Below are positions 28,211-36,129 of a stretch of 64,000 nucleotides of DNA, piece after piece. The notes beneath the pieces were generated by a model. It worked only from the letters and a program-made list of their open reading frames with translations, was not told where the DNA came from and searched no databases. The position numbers and the translations under genes are program-made. The stretch comes from Betaproteobacteria bacterium (GTDB lineage: Bacteria; Pseudomonadota; Gammaproteobacteria; Burkholderiales; SG8-39): NCBI GenBank assembly GCA_004298385.1, contig SCTX01000138.1, positions 1 through 64,000 of the forward strand, given 5' to 3'. Every line of letters starts with the position of its first letter. Position 1 is the stretch's first letter.

Positions 28211-28912
28211 CTAGTTGCCGATGCGCGTCAGCACCTGGTCCATGCGCGCGCCGTCTTTCTCGATGACCAGAATGCGCACCGGCAGGTAATCGCGGCTGCT
28301 GGCGAACCAGATCTCCGTGCCTTTGTCGTCCGTGCTGTCGCGCTGCTTCACCAAGTGCACGGTTTCCAGCTCGCCTGCCGGGGTCTTCAGCGCTTCCCTT
28401 CCGGCCACGTTATATTGAAATCGGGTCAGGCCCTTGCCATCGGTCAGGGTAACCTTGATCTCCTTGCCCGGCTTCAACTCGGGCGAATGCTGAAACGCAA
28501 AGTTGTAGAGAAAGCTCAGCCGATCCTGCAGCGGCGGCGCCATGTTGGTGGTCTCGCTCTTGCCGTCATGCTCCTGCGTCAGGGTTTTTCTGGCCCAGTC
28601 GAATCGGGCTACGGTAGCCGGCTTGTCCCCGCGCTGGTCGCGGTATTCCAGCGGCCGCAGACCTGTGCTAGTGACCTCGCCGCGGCACCAACGCTTGGCG
28701 GCGCCGCGGTAGAGCAGCGCTCCAATACCCTTGCCGCGGACTTCGGAACTCAGCGAAAAACGCTTGCCGTCGTGCTCGAGCACCTCGGTCAACTCGGCCG
28801 CGACCACGCCGTTGTAACTGACGTCGTAGATCAGGCTCAGTCTGTGCGGCGGCTGCGCCGCGCACGCGCCGGCGAAGATGCAGGCGACGACAAAGGCAAG
28901 ATATTTGCTCAC
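28211..28912 (-). CDS. DUF3108 domain protein, exported
   Basis: A 233-residue protein with a signal peptide (MSKYLAFVVACIFAGACAAQ; the Cys may be a lipobox). The mature part fits DUF3108: LSLIYDVSYNGVVAAELTEVLEHDG at about 25-50, WCRGEVTSTGLRPLEYRDQRGDK near 78-100, and near the C-terminus EIWFASSRDYLPVRILVIEKDG. The fold is expected to be a beta-barrel-like periplasmic domain of unknown role. It overlaps the end of purN by 4 bp (ATGA) and is co-directional, an association seen in other betaproteobacteria. Confidence 0.88.
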   Translation of the reverse strand: MSKYLAFVVACIFAGACAAQPPHRLSLIYDVSYNGVVAAELTEVLEHDGKRFSLSSEVRGKGIGALLYRGAAKRWCRGEVTSTGLRPLEYRDQRGDKPATVARFDWARKTLTQEHDGKSETTNMAPPLQDRLSFLYNFAFQHSPELKPGKEIKVTLTDGKGLTRFQYNVAGREALKTPAGELETVHLVKQRDSTDDKGTEIWFASSRDYLPVRILVIEKDGARMDQVLTRIGN

Positions 28913-29523
28913 GGAGCGTACAACTGTTGGGGATGATCCCCCTTAACGCGCACCACCCCGCTTTCGATGACCAGGTTCCCGTCGAGGAACCAGCGCGCCG
29001 CTTGCGGGTAAATTCGATGCTCCTCGGCCAGAACGCGCGCGGCGAGCCTGGCTTCATCATCGTGAGGAAACACCGGCACCGCCGCCTGGATCACGATGGG
29101 GCCGTGATCGAGCTGCGCGGTGACAAAATGAACGGTGGCGCCATGCAGTTTCACCCCCGCGGCGAGCGCCCGCGCGTGCGTGTCGAGCCCCGGGAATGCG
29201 GGCAGCAGAGACGGATGGATGTTGAGCAGCCGGCCCTGGTAATGCAGCGCGAAACCCTCGGTGAGTATGCGCATGAAACCGGCCAGCGCCACCAGGTCGG
29301 GGCGAAAACCATCGATCGCCTGCGCCAGCGCCGCGTCGAATGCCTCGCGCGTGGCGTAGTCGCGGTGCGAGACGACGGCGGTAGCGATGCCGCGGCCGGC
29401 GGCATACGCCAGCCCGGCAGCGTCGGCGCGGTTGCTGATCACCGCCGCCACCGGCAAGCCGGCTTCGACCATGGCCTGCATATTGCTGCCGCGGCCGGAA
29501 ATCAGGATGACGATGCGCTTCAT
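28909..29523 (-). CDS. purN: Phosphoribosylglycinamide formyltransferase
   Basis: Transfers the formyl group from 10-formyl-THF to GAR in purine synthesis. The 204-residue enzyme shows VILISGRGSNMQAM near residues 4-17, AGFMRILTEGF near 85, the catalytic HPSLLPAFPGLDTHARAL near 107-124 and GATVHFVTAQLDHGPII near 132-148. It is the first gene of the purN-DUF3108 pair. Confidence 0.97.
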   Translation of the reverse strand: MKRIVILISGRGSNMQAMVEAGLPVAAVISNRADAAGLAYAAGRGIATAVVSHRDYATREAFDAALAQAIDGFRPDLVALAGFMRILTEGFALHYQGRLLNIHPSLLPAFPGLDTHARALAAGVKLHGATVHFVTAQLDHGPIVIQAAVPVFPHDDEARLAARVLAEEHRIYPQAARWFLDGNLVIESGVVRVKGDHPQQLYAP

Positions 29524-29685
29524 GGCGTCATTTTAGAGCCAAAAGACCCAGGCGCCACGGCAAGCTTGACCGATAGCACCGCCTTCCCCCGCGCCCGCTA
29601 CCGCCTGACTTGCGCATCGAAAGTGGACGCAGTGAACGAATTCCCGCGAACCGTCGGACATCGTCAATCGCCTCGCCTGAACAAC

Positions 29686-29856
29686 ATGGGCGCGCCCAGC
29701 GCGGAGGATCTCGCGTGGATGGCACGCATAGCGCCTGCGCGAACGCGTGTGCCCAAGGGGGACATTCGCTACCGGAATATGCAGGAGGCCGACGCGGACT
29801 GGAAACGCTGGCAGGCCGGCGCCATCAGCGATTCAACTGAGGCTCAAACAAAATGA
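29686..29856 (+). CDS. Small hypothetical protein
   Basis: A 56-residue frame from the ATG at 29686: MGAPSAEDLAWMARIAPART, then VPKGDIRYRNMQEADADWKR, then a short tail ending in Lys. It looks protein-like (amphipathic helix, acidic/aromatic pattern) and is not antisense to a gene except for its last 32 bases, which overlap the 3' end of the PIN toxin gene. A GTG at 29632 would extend it. I do not recognise the family; the motif resembles small proteins seen beside toxin genes but I cannot confirm that. Function unknown. Confidence 0.4.
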   Translation: MGAPSAEDLAWMARIAPARTRVPKGDIRYRNMQEADADWKRWQAGAISDSTEAQTK

Positions 29857-30223
29857 TCCAGGCGTCGCGCGGCGAGACGATACGCATCGAACCGGACTTG
29901 CTCCACTCGAGCAAGCGCTTGTCGCCGGTCGCGAACAGGTCGGCGCCGCCAGCCACCGCGGCTGCGACCAGACGGGCGTCGCTGTCCTTGCGCGGCTCCG
30001 CGACATCCGCCAACTGGATGGCCTCGCTGAACATTTCCCGCGCCAAAGCGATTTCTTGTAGCGAAAACCTGAGCTTGCGGGCAAACACCGACGCCAGTTC
30101 CCTCCACACCAATTCGCTGCCCAGTACCTCATGGCCGGCAAATAGCCGCTTCAACAGTCCATCGCACAGCCCAGGAGACGCGATCGCGCTTACCCAGACG
30201 TTGGTATCGACGAAAACCCTCAT
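29825..30223 (-). CDS. PIN-domain toxin (VapC-like)
   Basis: A 132-residue PIN-domain ribonuclease of the COG1569 type. The acidic metal ligands are visible: Asp in MRVFVDTNVWVSAI near residue 6, Glu in ELVWRELASVF near 40, and Asp in DSDARLVAAAVAGGADLFATGDKRLL near 80-99. Such toxins cleave tRNA or other RNA and are neutralised by the partner encoded just upstream, whose stop overlaps this start (ATGA). This supports a functional toxin-antitoxin pair. Confidence 0.88.
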   Translation of the reverse strand: MRVFVDTNVWVSAIASPGLCDGLLKRLFAGHEVLGSELVWRELASVFARKLRFSLQEIALAREMFSEAIQLADVAEPRKDSDARLVAAAVAGGADLFATGDKRLLEWSKSGSMRIVSPRDAWIILFEPQLNR

Positions 30224-30438
30224 GAAACGTCGCGAAAGATATCTTCCTCCGTCAACCAGCCGATTCGACGCGCGCGCGGAATCGCGACGACGCGCAACGC
30301 ATCAAGTCGTTCGCGAAAAATCTTGCCGCGCAAGGCTTCGCGCACGACTTCGCTGCGCGTCTTGCCGCTCAGCTTGCATATCGCTTTCAGGTCTTGCGCT
30401 TCCTTTTCCGAAAGCCGCACCGTCAGGGTGGTTTGCAT
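30220..30438 (-). CDS. Ribbon-helix-helix antitoxin
   Basis: A 72-residue DNA-binding antitoxin. The ribbon is MQTTLTVRLSEKEAQDLKAI and the helix-turn-helix is CKLSGKTRSEVVREALRGKI, the CopG/RHH pattern. The C-terminal tail (RRIGWLTEEDIFRDVS) would wrap the PIN toxin. A GGGAGG ribosome binding site lies upstream, as does a near-perfect palindrome at 30454-30470 that could be its autoregulatory operator. Confidence 0.88.
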   Translation of the reverse strand: MQTTLTVRLSEKEAQDLKAICKLSGKTRSEVVREALRGKIFRERLDALRVVAIPRARRIGWLTEEDIFRDVS

Positions 30439-30453
30439 GATGCCTCCCTTGCT

Positions 30454-30470
30454 GTATCACAATGTAATAC
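30454..30470. promoter_or_regulatory. Candidate RHH antitoxin operator
   Basis: GTATCACAATGTAATAC, an inverted repeat with one mismatch in eight pairs, 16 bp upstream of the antitoxin start. The TGTAATAC half-site is of the type bound by CopG/RHH antitoxins (inference). Confidence 0.5.
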
Positions 30471-30674
30471 TAAGGTTAGCATGAACCGGCCTGCTGTTCC
30501 AGACTACATACTCGGCAGTGCTACTCAGGAATCGGTAACTTGGAAAACACCGGATCCCTACTCCATGCGGGTTTCACAGGCATTTTCGTCGTCTAAATCG
30601 CAGGCTACTGAGTAATTGATGATCGAATCCGCCCGCGACCGCCTGTTGCGAGGACGGCTTCATGCGTTGGCGCT

Positions 30675-31286
30675 TCAGCGCGCCGCCTTCAACGCGGCTG
30701 CGACACGGGCAACGCGCTTCCCCTGGAATCGCGCCACCTCGAGGTCGTCGGCGCCGGGCAATGCGCCATTTCCGCCCGAAACCGAGGATGCGCCATACGG
30801 CGTCCCGGCTTTGAACAATGCGGGGTCGGCATAGCCGGTCGGCACCAGGATCAGGCCGAGGTGCGCCATCGGCGCATACAGCGCTGTGATGGTCATTTCG
30901 TTGCCTCCGTGCAGGGTCGAAGTGGATGCGAACGCCGAGCCGGCCTTGCCTACGAGCGCGCCCTTGAACCACAACCCGCCCAAGCTGTCGATGTAGGCCT
31001 TGAGTTCAGCCGTCATGCTGCCGAAACGGGTCGGCGTGCCGAACACGATGGCATCGGCCCACTCGGCATCGGCTGCGGTCGGCGCCTGGTAGAGCGCATT
31101 CATGCGCTTGGCGCCTTCGAGCCAACCGGGCGCCGTCTTCATTACCTCTTCGCCGACGAACTCGCGCGCGCGGCGCAGCCGCACCTCGGCACCCTCGGCC
31201 ATGGCACCCTCGGCGATGGCCTTGGCCAGCGCTTCGGTCACGCCGCCGCGGGAATAAAAAGCGATCAGTACATGGGTCGTCATCAT
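30675..31286 (-). CDS. wrbA: NAD(P)H:quinone oxidoreductase WrbA
   Basis: A 203-residue flavodoxin-like quinone reductase. FMN-binding loop VLIAFYSRGGVTEALAKAIA at about 6-25, the middle loop DAIVFGTPTRFGSMTAELKAYIDS near 83-106, and the third FMN loop FASTSTLHGGNEMTI near 123-137 are all as in WrbA. It reduces quinones by two electrons to avoid semiquinone formation. It lies downstream of the pirin-like gene on the same strand; the pair may be part of one oxidative-stress operon controlled by the divergent LysR regulator. Confidence 0.95.
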   Translation of the reverse strand: MMTTHVLIAFYSRGGVTEALAKAIAEGAMAEGAEVRLRRAREFVGEEVMKTAPGWLEGAKRMNALYQAPTAADAEWADAIVFGTPTRFGSMTAELKAYIDSLGGLWFKGALVGKAGSAFASTSTLHGGNEMTITALYAPMAHLGLILVPTGYADPALFKAGTPYGASSVSGGNGALPGADDLEVARFQGKRVARVAAALKAAR

Positions 31287-31315
31287 TGCTCTCCCGGTTG
31301 TCTATGAAATGTCGT

Positions 31316-32014
31316 TCATGCCAAATCGAACAGGATCACTTCAGCCTGCTCGCCGTTCTCAAACACCATCCCGGCCACGCCGCTCGCCTTGAGCGCATCG
31401 CCCGCTTCCAGCGGCCGGCCATTTACCTTCAGCTTGCCGCGCGCCACATGCACATACCCTTTACGCGCGGGATCAAGCTTGTGCTTAATGCGCTCGGCGC
31501 CGTCGAGCAGCGCTGCATAGATTGCCGCATTTTGATGGATCAGCACCGAAGCTTCGCGCGCGTCGCCGGAGGCGATCAGGCGCAGGCGGCCGCGCTTGGA
31601 CGCGGCATCGAAATGCTTCTGCTCATAGCTCGGCCGGATGCCGGTGACATTGGGTTCGATCCAGATCTGCAGGAAGTGCGTCACGCTGTCCTTGGAATGG
31701 TTGTACTCCGAATGCAGCACCCCCTTGCCCGCGCTCATGCGCTGGACGTCCCCGGGAACGATACTGGAACCGTTGCCCATGTTGTCCTCGTGCGCCAGCG
31801 CGCCGTCGAGCACGTAACTGATGATTTCCATATCGCGGTGGCCGTGGGTGCCGAAGCCGCTGCCGGGGAGGATGCGGTCCTCGTTGATCACGCGCAGGCT
31901 GCCGAATCCCATGTGCTCGGGATCGTGATAGCCGGCGAAGGAAAAGGTATGGAAAGACTTCAGCCAGCCGTGGTCGGCGTAACCGCGCTCATTGCTCTTG
32001 CGAACCTGTAGCAT
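31316..32014 (-). CDS. Pirin family protein
   Basis: A 232-residue bicupin of the pirin family. The N-terminal signature HTFSFAGYHDPEHMGFGSLRV is near residues 22-42 and the metal site GFGTHGHRDMEIISYVLDGAL with its His/Glu ligands near 54-73; SAGKGVLHSEYN near 93-104 supplies further ligands. Bacterial pirins have quercetinase activity in some species and are often regulated by a divergent LysR. The ATG at 32014 is used because upstream codons come from a 9-bp tandem repeat. It is divergent from the LysR gene at 32160. Confidence 0.93.
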   Translation of the reverse strand: MLQVRKSNERGYADHGWLKSFHTFSFAGYHDPEHMGFGSLRVINEDRILPGSGFGTHGHRDMEIISYVLDGALAHEDNMGNGSSIVPGDVQRMSAGKGVLHSEYNHSKDSVTHFLQIWIEPNVTGIRPSYEQKHFDAASKRGRLRLIASGDAREASVLIHQNAAIYAALLDGAERIKHKLDPARKGYVHVARGKLKVNGRPLEAGDALKASGVAGMVFENGEQAEVILFDLA

Positions 32015-32028
32015 GCTAGTCTTCCATT

Positions 32029-32060
32029 TGATAGTTCTGATAGTTCTGATAGTTCTGATA
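32029..32060. repeat. 9-bp tandem repeat in the pirin leader
   Basis: The unit TGATAGTTC occurs three times in a row with a partial fourth copy, between the pirin start and the operator. Copy-number variation here would change promoter spacing (inference). Confidence 0.8.
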
Positions 32061-32105
32061 TTTTGAATCATTGACTGGGATAGTAAACTTGTAATTGTCG
32101 GAATA

Positions 32106-32138
32106 AAATCGAATAAATTTCATATAATTATTCGATTT
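32106..32138. promoter_or_regulatory. Palindromic operator between pirin and lysR genes
   Basis: Two perfect 11-bp inverted arms, AAATCGAATAA (32106-32116) and TTATTCGATTT (32128-32138), separated by 11 bp. The position between a LysR gene and its divergent target, and the T-N11-A character, fit a LysR binding site (inference). Confidence 0.75.
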
Positions 32139-32159
32139 AATTGAATATCTATTCCCGAG

Positions 32160-33065
32160 ATGAAACTGACCCTGGATGGATTGCAGGTCATGGACGCGAT
32201 CGAGCGCCTGGGCAGCTTCGCCGCGGCAGCGGCCGAACTGCACCGCGTGCCCTCCGCTCTTACCTATACGGTGCAAAAACTGGAGCAGGATCTGGACGTG
32301 ATCCTGTTCGATCGCAGCGGCCATCGCGCCCGGCTGACGCCCGCAGGGCAGGAACTGATGGAGCAAGGCCGACACCTGCTGCGCGCCGCCGGCGAATTGG
32401 AATGCCGCGTGAAGCGCGTCGCCACCGGCTGGGAGACGGAGCTGCGCATCGTGCTCGACATCATGATCCCGGCAGTGCGGTTGTTTCCGCTGATCGCGGA
32501 GTTCTACGCCGAGGAATCGGGCACCCGCCTACGTCTCGCGCACGAGGTGCTCGCCGGCACTTGGGATGCGCTGGTGTCGGGACGGGCCGAACTGGCCTTG
32601 GGCGTATCGGGTGAAGTACCGGCGGGCGGCGGCTATGCCATTCGCATGCTGGGCTACAAGGATTTCGTGTTCGCTGTCGCCCCCGCCCATCCCCTGGCCG
32701 CACTGTCCGAGCCGCTCAAGCATGAACAGATTCTCGCCTACCGCGCCGTCGCCATCGGCGACAGCTCGCGCAAGCTACCGCCTCGCTCCGTGGGCCTCTT
32801 GACCGGTCAGGATGTGCTCACCGTCTCCGACCTGGCTACGAAGGTGGCGGCGCAGGTCGCGGGCCTGGGCTGCGGCTATTTGCCCGCGCATGCCGCCGCG
32901 CCGCTCGTCAAGGCAAAGCGCCTGGTGGTGAAAGAGGTGGAGGAAATCAAGCCCGCCGGCAACCTCTACTACGCCTGGCGCTCGCGCGAGAAAGGCAAGG
33001 CGCTACGCTGGTTTCTCAAGCGCCTGGAAAATCAGGACGTGCGGGCTTCGCTGCTGCGTTACTGA
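32160..33065 (+). CDS. LysR family transcriptional regulator
   Basis: A 301-residue LysR regulator: N-terminal winged HTH (LDGLQVMDAIERLGSFAAAA and then VPSALTYTVQKLEQDL) in residues 4-50, linker helix, and a substrate-binding domain from about 92. It is divergent from the pirin gene with an extensive palindrome in between, so it very likely controls pirin and perhaps wrbA, as in the YhaJ/PirR-like arrangements. The effector is unknown. Copy c of the GCCGTTTC repeat follows its 3' end. Confidence 0.93.
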   Translation: MKLTLDGLQVMDAIERLGSFAAAAAELHRVPSALTYTVQKLEQDLDVILFDRSGHRARLTPAGQELMEQGRHLLRAAGELECRVKRVATGWETELRIVLDIMIPAVRLFPLIAEFYAEESGTRLRLAHEVLAGTWDALVSGRAELALGVSGEVPAGGGYAIRMLGYKDFVFAVAPAHPLAALSEPLKHEQILAYRAVAIGDSSRKLPPRSVGLLTGQDVLTVSDLATKVAAQVAGLGCGYLPAHAAAPLVKAKRLVVKEVEEIKPAGNLYYAWRSREKGKALRWFLKRLENQDVRASLLRY

Positions 33066-33081
33066 AACCGGATCCTAGGAA

Positions 33082-33157
33082 CTCATCGCAAAATGAGGGG
33101 GATACATCCCCTCATGCTCCCCTAGGTCAAGAGCCGTTTCCGCAATTTTGAAACGGC
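33082..33157 (-). repeat. GCCGTTTC dispersed repeat, copy c (reversed)
   Basis: On the minus strand: GCCGTTTC-N9-GAAACGGC hairpin (33133-33157), TCTTGACC, then GGGGAGCATGAGGGGATG and CCCC, followed by a CTCAT...ATGAG dyad (33082-33096). It matches 23137-23196 and 50879-50938 but in the opposite direction. It sits between the convergent lysR and DUF1499 genes and may act as a terminator for both. Confidence 0.8.
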
Positions 33158-33159
33158 TT

Positions 33160-33573
33160 TTAAACTTTCGCCTGCGCCAGCTTCGCGCGTATGGATTCGA
33201 TGCGCTCGCGGTTGACGCCGAAATCGCGTCTCCCCAGACGCGACGCCGAGCGCACATGGATGACGCCGGCTTTTTCGTCCAGGTAGAACTCGGTGTCGTC
33301 GACAAAACCCATCAGCTTGCTGGTGAATTCGGCGTAGAGATAGTTCGGTCCCGATTGCGCCACCTTGACGCGCGGCATGCCGCTTACGATGTCGTGCAGC
33401 GTTTCCCAGGCCTTGCGCGCGTCGCCCCGGTAGCGCAGGGGTTCGATGTAGTGCCCAGGATCGGCATTTTTGTCGATTTGGCTGTTGACGTTGTTGGGCG
33501 TGCGCTTGGGTGGCGCCAGGCGAGCGTCGTGCACACCCAGATTGTCCGGCCGCGTGCCGCTGAATAATCCCAT
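33160..33573 (-). CDS. DUF1499 domain protein; true start probably upstream at a non-standard codon
   Basis: From the ATG at 33573 this gives 137 residues with a DUF1499 domain: MGLFSGTRPDNLGVHDARLA, HYIEPLRYRGDARKAWETL near 41-59, and FTSKLMGFVDDTEFYLDEKA near 83-102. In the same frame, upstream codons to the trxA stop (33655-33574) encode RASNRLLRVAVVLGALVALI and more, a strong membrane anchor of the kind DUF1499 proteins have, but there is no ATG, GTG or TTG in it. An ATC at 33654-33652 is preceded by GAGGG at ideal spacing, within the trxA end. The anchor is probably translated from that rare start or by coupling to trxA. DUF1499 function is unknown. Confidence 0.8.
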   Translation of the reverse strand: MGLFSGTRPDNLGVHDARLAPPKRTPNNVNSQIDKNADPGHYIEPLRYRGDARKAWETLHDIVSGMPRVKVAQSGPNYLYAEFTSKLMGFVDDTEFYLDEKAGVIHVRSASRLGRRDFGVNRERIESIRAKLAQAKV

Positions 33574-33657
33574 GGGTGCTCCGATAGCGATGATTAGCGC
33601 AACGAGCGCGCCAAGTACGACTGCAACGCGCAGCAGCCTGTTTGAAGCTCTGATCGC

Positions 33658-34026
33658 CTAGCCCTCGGCGCAGCGCTCGGCGATCTCCCGATGCACGGCG
33701 GGCATGTCGACGCCCTTGGCCTGGGTGATCACCTGCTCCAGCGCCGCCGCTGGCAGCGAACCCGCCTCGGCGTAGAGAATCACGTTCTCGCGGAACACCA
33801 TCAGGGTCGGGATGGAGCGGATATTGAAGGCGCCCGCGACTTCCTGCTCCTCCTCGGTGTTGACTTTGGCGAACACCACGTCGGCGTGCTGTTCGGAGGC
33901 CTGCTCGAAGGTCGGCGCGAAGGCTCGACACGGCCCGCACCAGGGTGCCCAGAAATCGACGATCACCACATCGTTGCCGCCGACGACCTGCTCGAAATTG
34001 TCCTTGGTGAGGTCTACGGTTGCCAT
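33658..34026 (-). CDS. trxA: Thioredoxin
   Basis: A 122-residue thioredoxin with VIVDFWAPWCGPCRAFAPTF near residues 21-40; the WCGPC redox site is intact. VAGAFNIRSIPTLMVFRENV near 63-82 holds the conserved cis-Pro (IPT). It is about 12 residues longer than E. coli TrxA because of a C-terminal helical tail (GVDMPAVHREIAERCAEG). The downstream DUF1499 frame begins directly after its TAG stop, in the same reading frame. Confidence 0.95.
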   Translation of the reverse strand: MATVDLTKDNFEQVVGGNDVVIVDFWAPWCGPCRAFAPTFEQASEQHADVVFAKVNTEEEQEVAGAFNIRSIPTLMVFRENVILYAEAGSLPAAALEQVITQAKGVDMPAVHREIAERCAEG

Positions 34027-34086
34027 GCGCTTCTCCCGATAGATCTCCGAAATTATATCAGGGCGGCGTGGGCGGCCGCCGCTGCG

Positions 34087-34941
34087 CTACTCCAGCGTTG
34101 CCAGAAAAGCCGCGATCGCCCGCCAGTAATCCGGCTCGCCGGCGAGGCTGTCGTGGTCGGCCGGGCGGATTTCGCGCCATTGCCTGGGCCCGCCCCATGC
34201 CGCGTACAAGCGCTCGGAGTGCGGCCGCGGAATGACGCGATCCCCGCTCGCGACCAGGCACAACAGCGGCGCCTTGATGCCCGGCGCACGCGACAGCGAA
34301 TCGAAGCGGTGCTTGAGCATCAGGCTTATCGGCAGGAAAGGATAGACGCCCTTGGCCACGCTCTCGACACTGTCGTAAGGCGAAACCAGGATCACCCCCG
34401 CCACCGGCCGCTGGGAGGCAAGATAAACGGCGACGCCGCTGCCCAGGCTGCGCCCCATCACGGCGACGCGGCCGGCACCGGCACGCCTGGCGGCATAGTC
34501 GTAAATTTGCAGAGCATCGGCAAACAGTACGGCCTCGCCCGGCCTGCCTTCACTCCTGCCGTAACCGCGGTAATTGACGAGCAGCAGGGACCAGCCGGCG
34601 TATCGGCCTGCGCTCGAGGCGAGCCAGGACACTTCCTCCGCGTTGCCGCCGAAATAGATCAGCAGCGGCGCGGGCGTTTGCGTCGGCGCCGCCTTCACCA
34701 GCCAGCCGTGCAGCCTCACCTGGTCCGCCATAACCAGGCTCACTTCCTCGATCGCCGCGCCCGGATTGGCTTGCAGCGGATCCTGGGTGAGCGGCTGGGG
34801 AAAGAAAATCAGCCGCTCCTGCAAGAAATAGATCAGCACCGGGAAACCCAGCGCGACGCAAGCGGCGAGTTTGAGCCAGTCGAGCAGCTTGACTTTGGTC
34901 TTGGGTTGCAATGCGGCCCCGAATCGACGGATGACCAGCAT
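34087..34941 (-). CDS. Membrane-anchored alpha/beta hydrolase
   Basis: A 284-residue hydrolase of the BEM46/ABHD13-like group. A membrane helix lies at about 23-43 (LKLAACVALGFPVLIYF), followed by QERLIFFPQPL, the family's hallmark start. The nucleophile elbow GRSLGSG is near residue 162, the Asp is expected in LLCLVASGDRVIPRPHSERL near 228-247, and the His in RPADHDSLAG near 260. NYRGYGRSEGRPGE near 123-136 is the oxyanion region. Substrate unknown. It is divergent from gluQ. Confidence 0.88.
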   Translation of the reverse strand: MLVIRRFGAALQPKTKVKLLDWLKLAACVALGFPVLIYFLQERLIFFPQPLTQDPLQANPGAAIEEVSLVMADQVRLHGWLVKAAPTQTPAPLLIYFGGNAEEVSWLASSAGRYAGWSLLLVNYRGYGRSEGRPGEAVLFADALQIYDYAARRAGAGRVAVMGRSLGSGVAVYLASQRPVAGVILVSPYDSVESVAKGVYPFLPISLMLKHRFDSLSRAPGIKAPLLCLVASGDRVIPRPHSERLYAAWGGPRQWREIRPADHDSLAGEPDYWRAIAAFLATLE

Positions 34942-34996
34942 ATTCTATCGGCGACGCCGGGGACACCGCCAGCTGATTGTTGCTTACAATCGTCCT

Positions 34997-35890
34997 ATGA
35001 ACCATTACCGTGGCCGATTCGCGCCGTCACCCACCGGCCCACTGCACTTCGGCTCGCTGGTCGCGGCGGTGGGTAGCTATCTGGAGGCGAAAAGCCGCGG
35101 CGGCGCGTGGCTGCTGCGCATGGAAGACCTCGATCCGCCGCGCGAGCAACCGGGCGCGGCCGAGCGGATACTGCGCACGCTCGAAGCCTGCGGCATGGGC
35201 TGGGACGGCGAAATCATGTACCAGAGCAAACGCAGCGCAGCCTATCGCGCCGCGCTGGCCCGCCTGGAAGCGCAGGACATGGTCTATCCCTGCGCCTGCA
35301 CTCGACGCGAAATCGTAGACTCGGCGCTGGGCCCGGATGGTGCGCTCATCTACCCCGGCACCTGCCGCGATGGCCTCGCGCCAGGAAAAACGCCGCGCGC
35401 CATCCGTGTGCGCGTCGGCCATGAAACGATCGAGTTCGAAGACACCGTTCAGGGAAAGGTACGCCAGGATCTCGCCGCCGAAGTCGGCGACTTCGTGCTG
35501 CTCCGCGCCGATGGGCTGTACGCCTACCAGTTGGCCGTGGTGGTCGATGATACAGAGCAGGGGATCACCGACGTCGTGCGCGGCGCCGACCTGCTCGATT
35601 CGACGCCGCGGCAGATATACCTTCAACGTCTGCTCGGCCTGCCCACTCCGCATTACCTGCACCTGCCTGCGGCGGTGAATGCCGCCGGAGAAAAACTCTC
35701 CAAGCAGACGCGGGCGGCGCCGGTGGATGAGCGCGATCCGGTACCCGCGCTGGCGCAAGCCATGAAATTTCTCGGCCAGGCGCCTTTAGGCGACCTGTGC
35801 CGCGCGCCGCTTGCCGAATTCTGGGAATGGGCGCTCGCGAATTGGGATGCGCAGCGCATCGCGCGCGTGCGCAGCTTGCCTGCGCCTTAA
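34997..35890 (+). CDS. gluQ: Glutamyl-Q tRNA(Asp) synthetase
   Basis: Ligates glutamate to queuosine at position 34 of tRNA(Asp). The 297-residue protein is a truncated GluRS-like catalytic domain. RGRFAPSPTGPLHFGSLVAA near residues 5-24 contains the HIGH-type motif (PLHFGSL), and KLSKQTRA near 230 is the KMSKS-type loop. RMEDLDPPREQPG near 42-54 is typical, and YPCACTRREI near 98 holds part of the zinc site. The ATG at 34997 is the family start. With queG in the same window this shows that queuosine is made and further modified. Confidence 0.95.
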   Translation: MNHYRGRFAPSPTGPLHFGSLVAAVGSYLEAKSRGGAWLLRMEDLDPPREQPGAAERILRTLEACGMGWDGEIMYQSKRSAAYRAALARLEAQDMVYPCACTRREIVDSALGPDGALIYPGTCRDGLAPGKTPRAIRVRVGHETIEFEDTVQGKVRQDLAAEVGDFVLLRADGLYAYQLAVVVDDTEQGITDVVRGADLLDSTPRQIYLQRLLGLPTPHYLHLPAAVNAAGEKLSKQTRAAPVDERDPVPALAQAMKFLGQAPLGDLCRAPLAEFWEWALANWDAQRIARVRSLPAP

Positions 35891-36101
35891 GATTCGTATT
35901 GAAATCGAAAAAGCCAACTTGAATGTCCTTCGAATTCGACGAGAGGGCGCTCGACCCTGAGCCGACATTTAGGCTTTCCGAAAGCAGACGTTCAACGTTC
36001 AGTATGGGTGTCGGCGCGGGTCGAATTTCGAGCGAGGACGGAAGCCCCGACTTCTTCGCTTCTGCAAACGCCGCAACTGCAACAGTGCAGGAGAGAAAGA
36101 C

Positions 36102-36121
36102 ACCCCGAACTATCTCGGGGT
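36102..36121 (-). terminator. Possible terminator between gluQ and the DUF1990 gene
   Basis: Stem ACCCCGA/TCGGGGT with a 6-nt loop lies just downstream of the DUF1990 stop; the minus-strand sequence after it is GTCTTTCTC, a weak U-rich tract. The rest of the gap from 35891 holds no gene I can support. Confidence 0.5.
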
Positions 36122-36129
36122 CTCCAAAT

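Noticed and set aside
28927-29856. Single 309-residue plus-strand gene covering purN antisense and the small frame
   Set aside because: The first two thirds are a shadow of purN; only the last part is not antisense and could be real.
35891-36129. Small genes between gluQ and the DUF1990 gene
   Set aside because: Frames on both strands are open through this stretch but none has a ribosome site, recognisable domain or sensible start.
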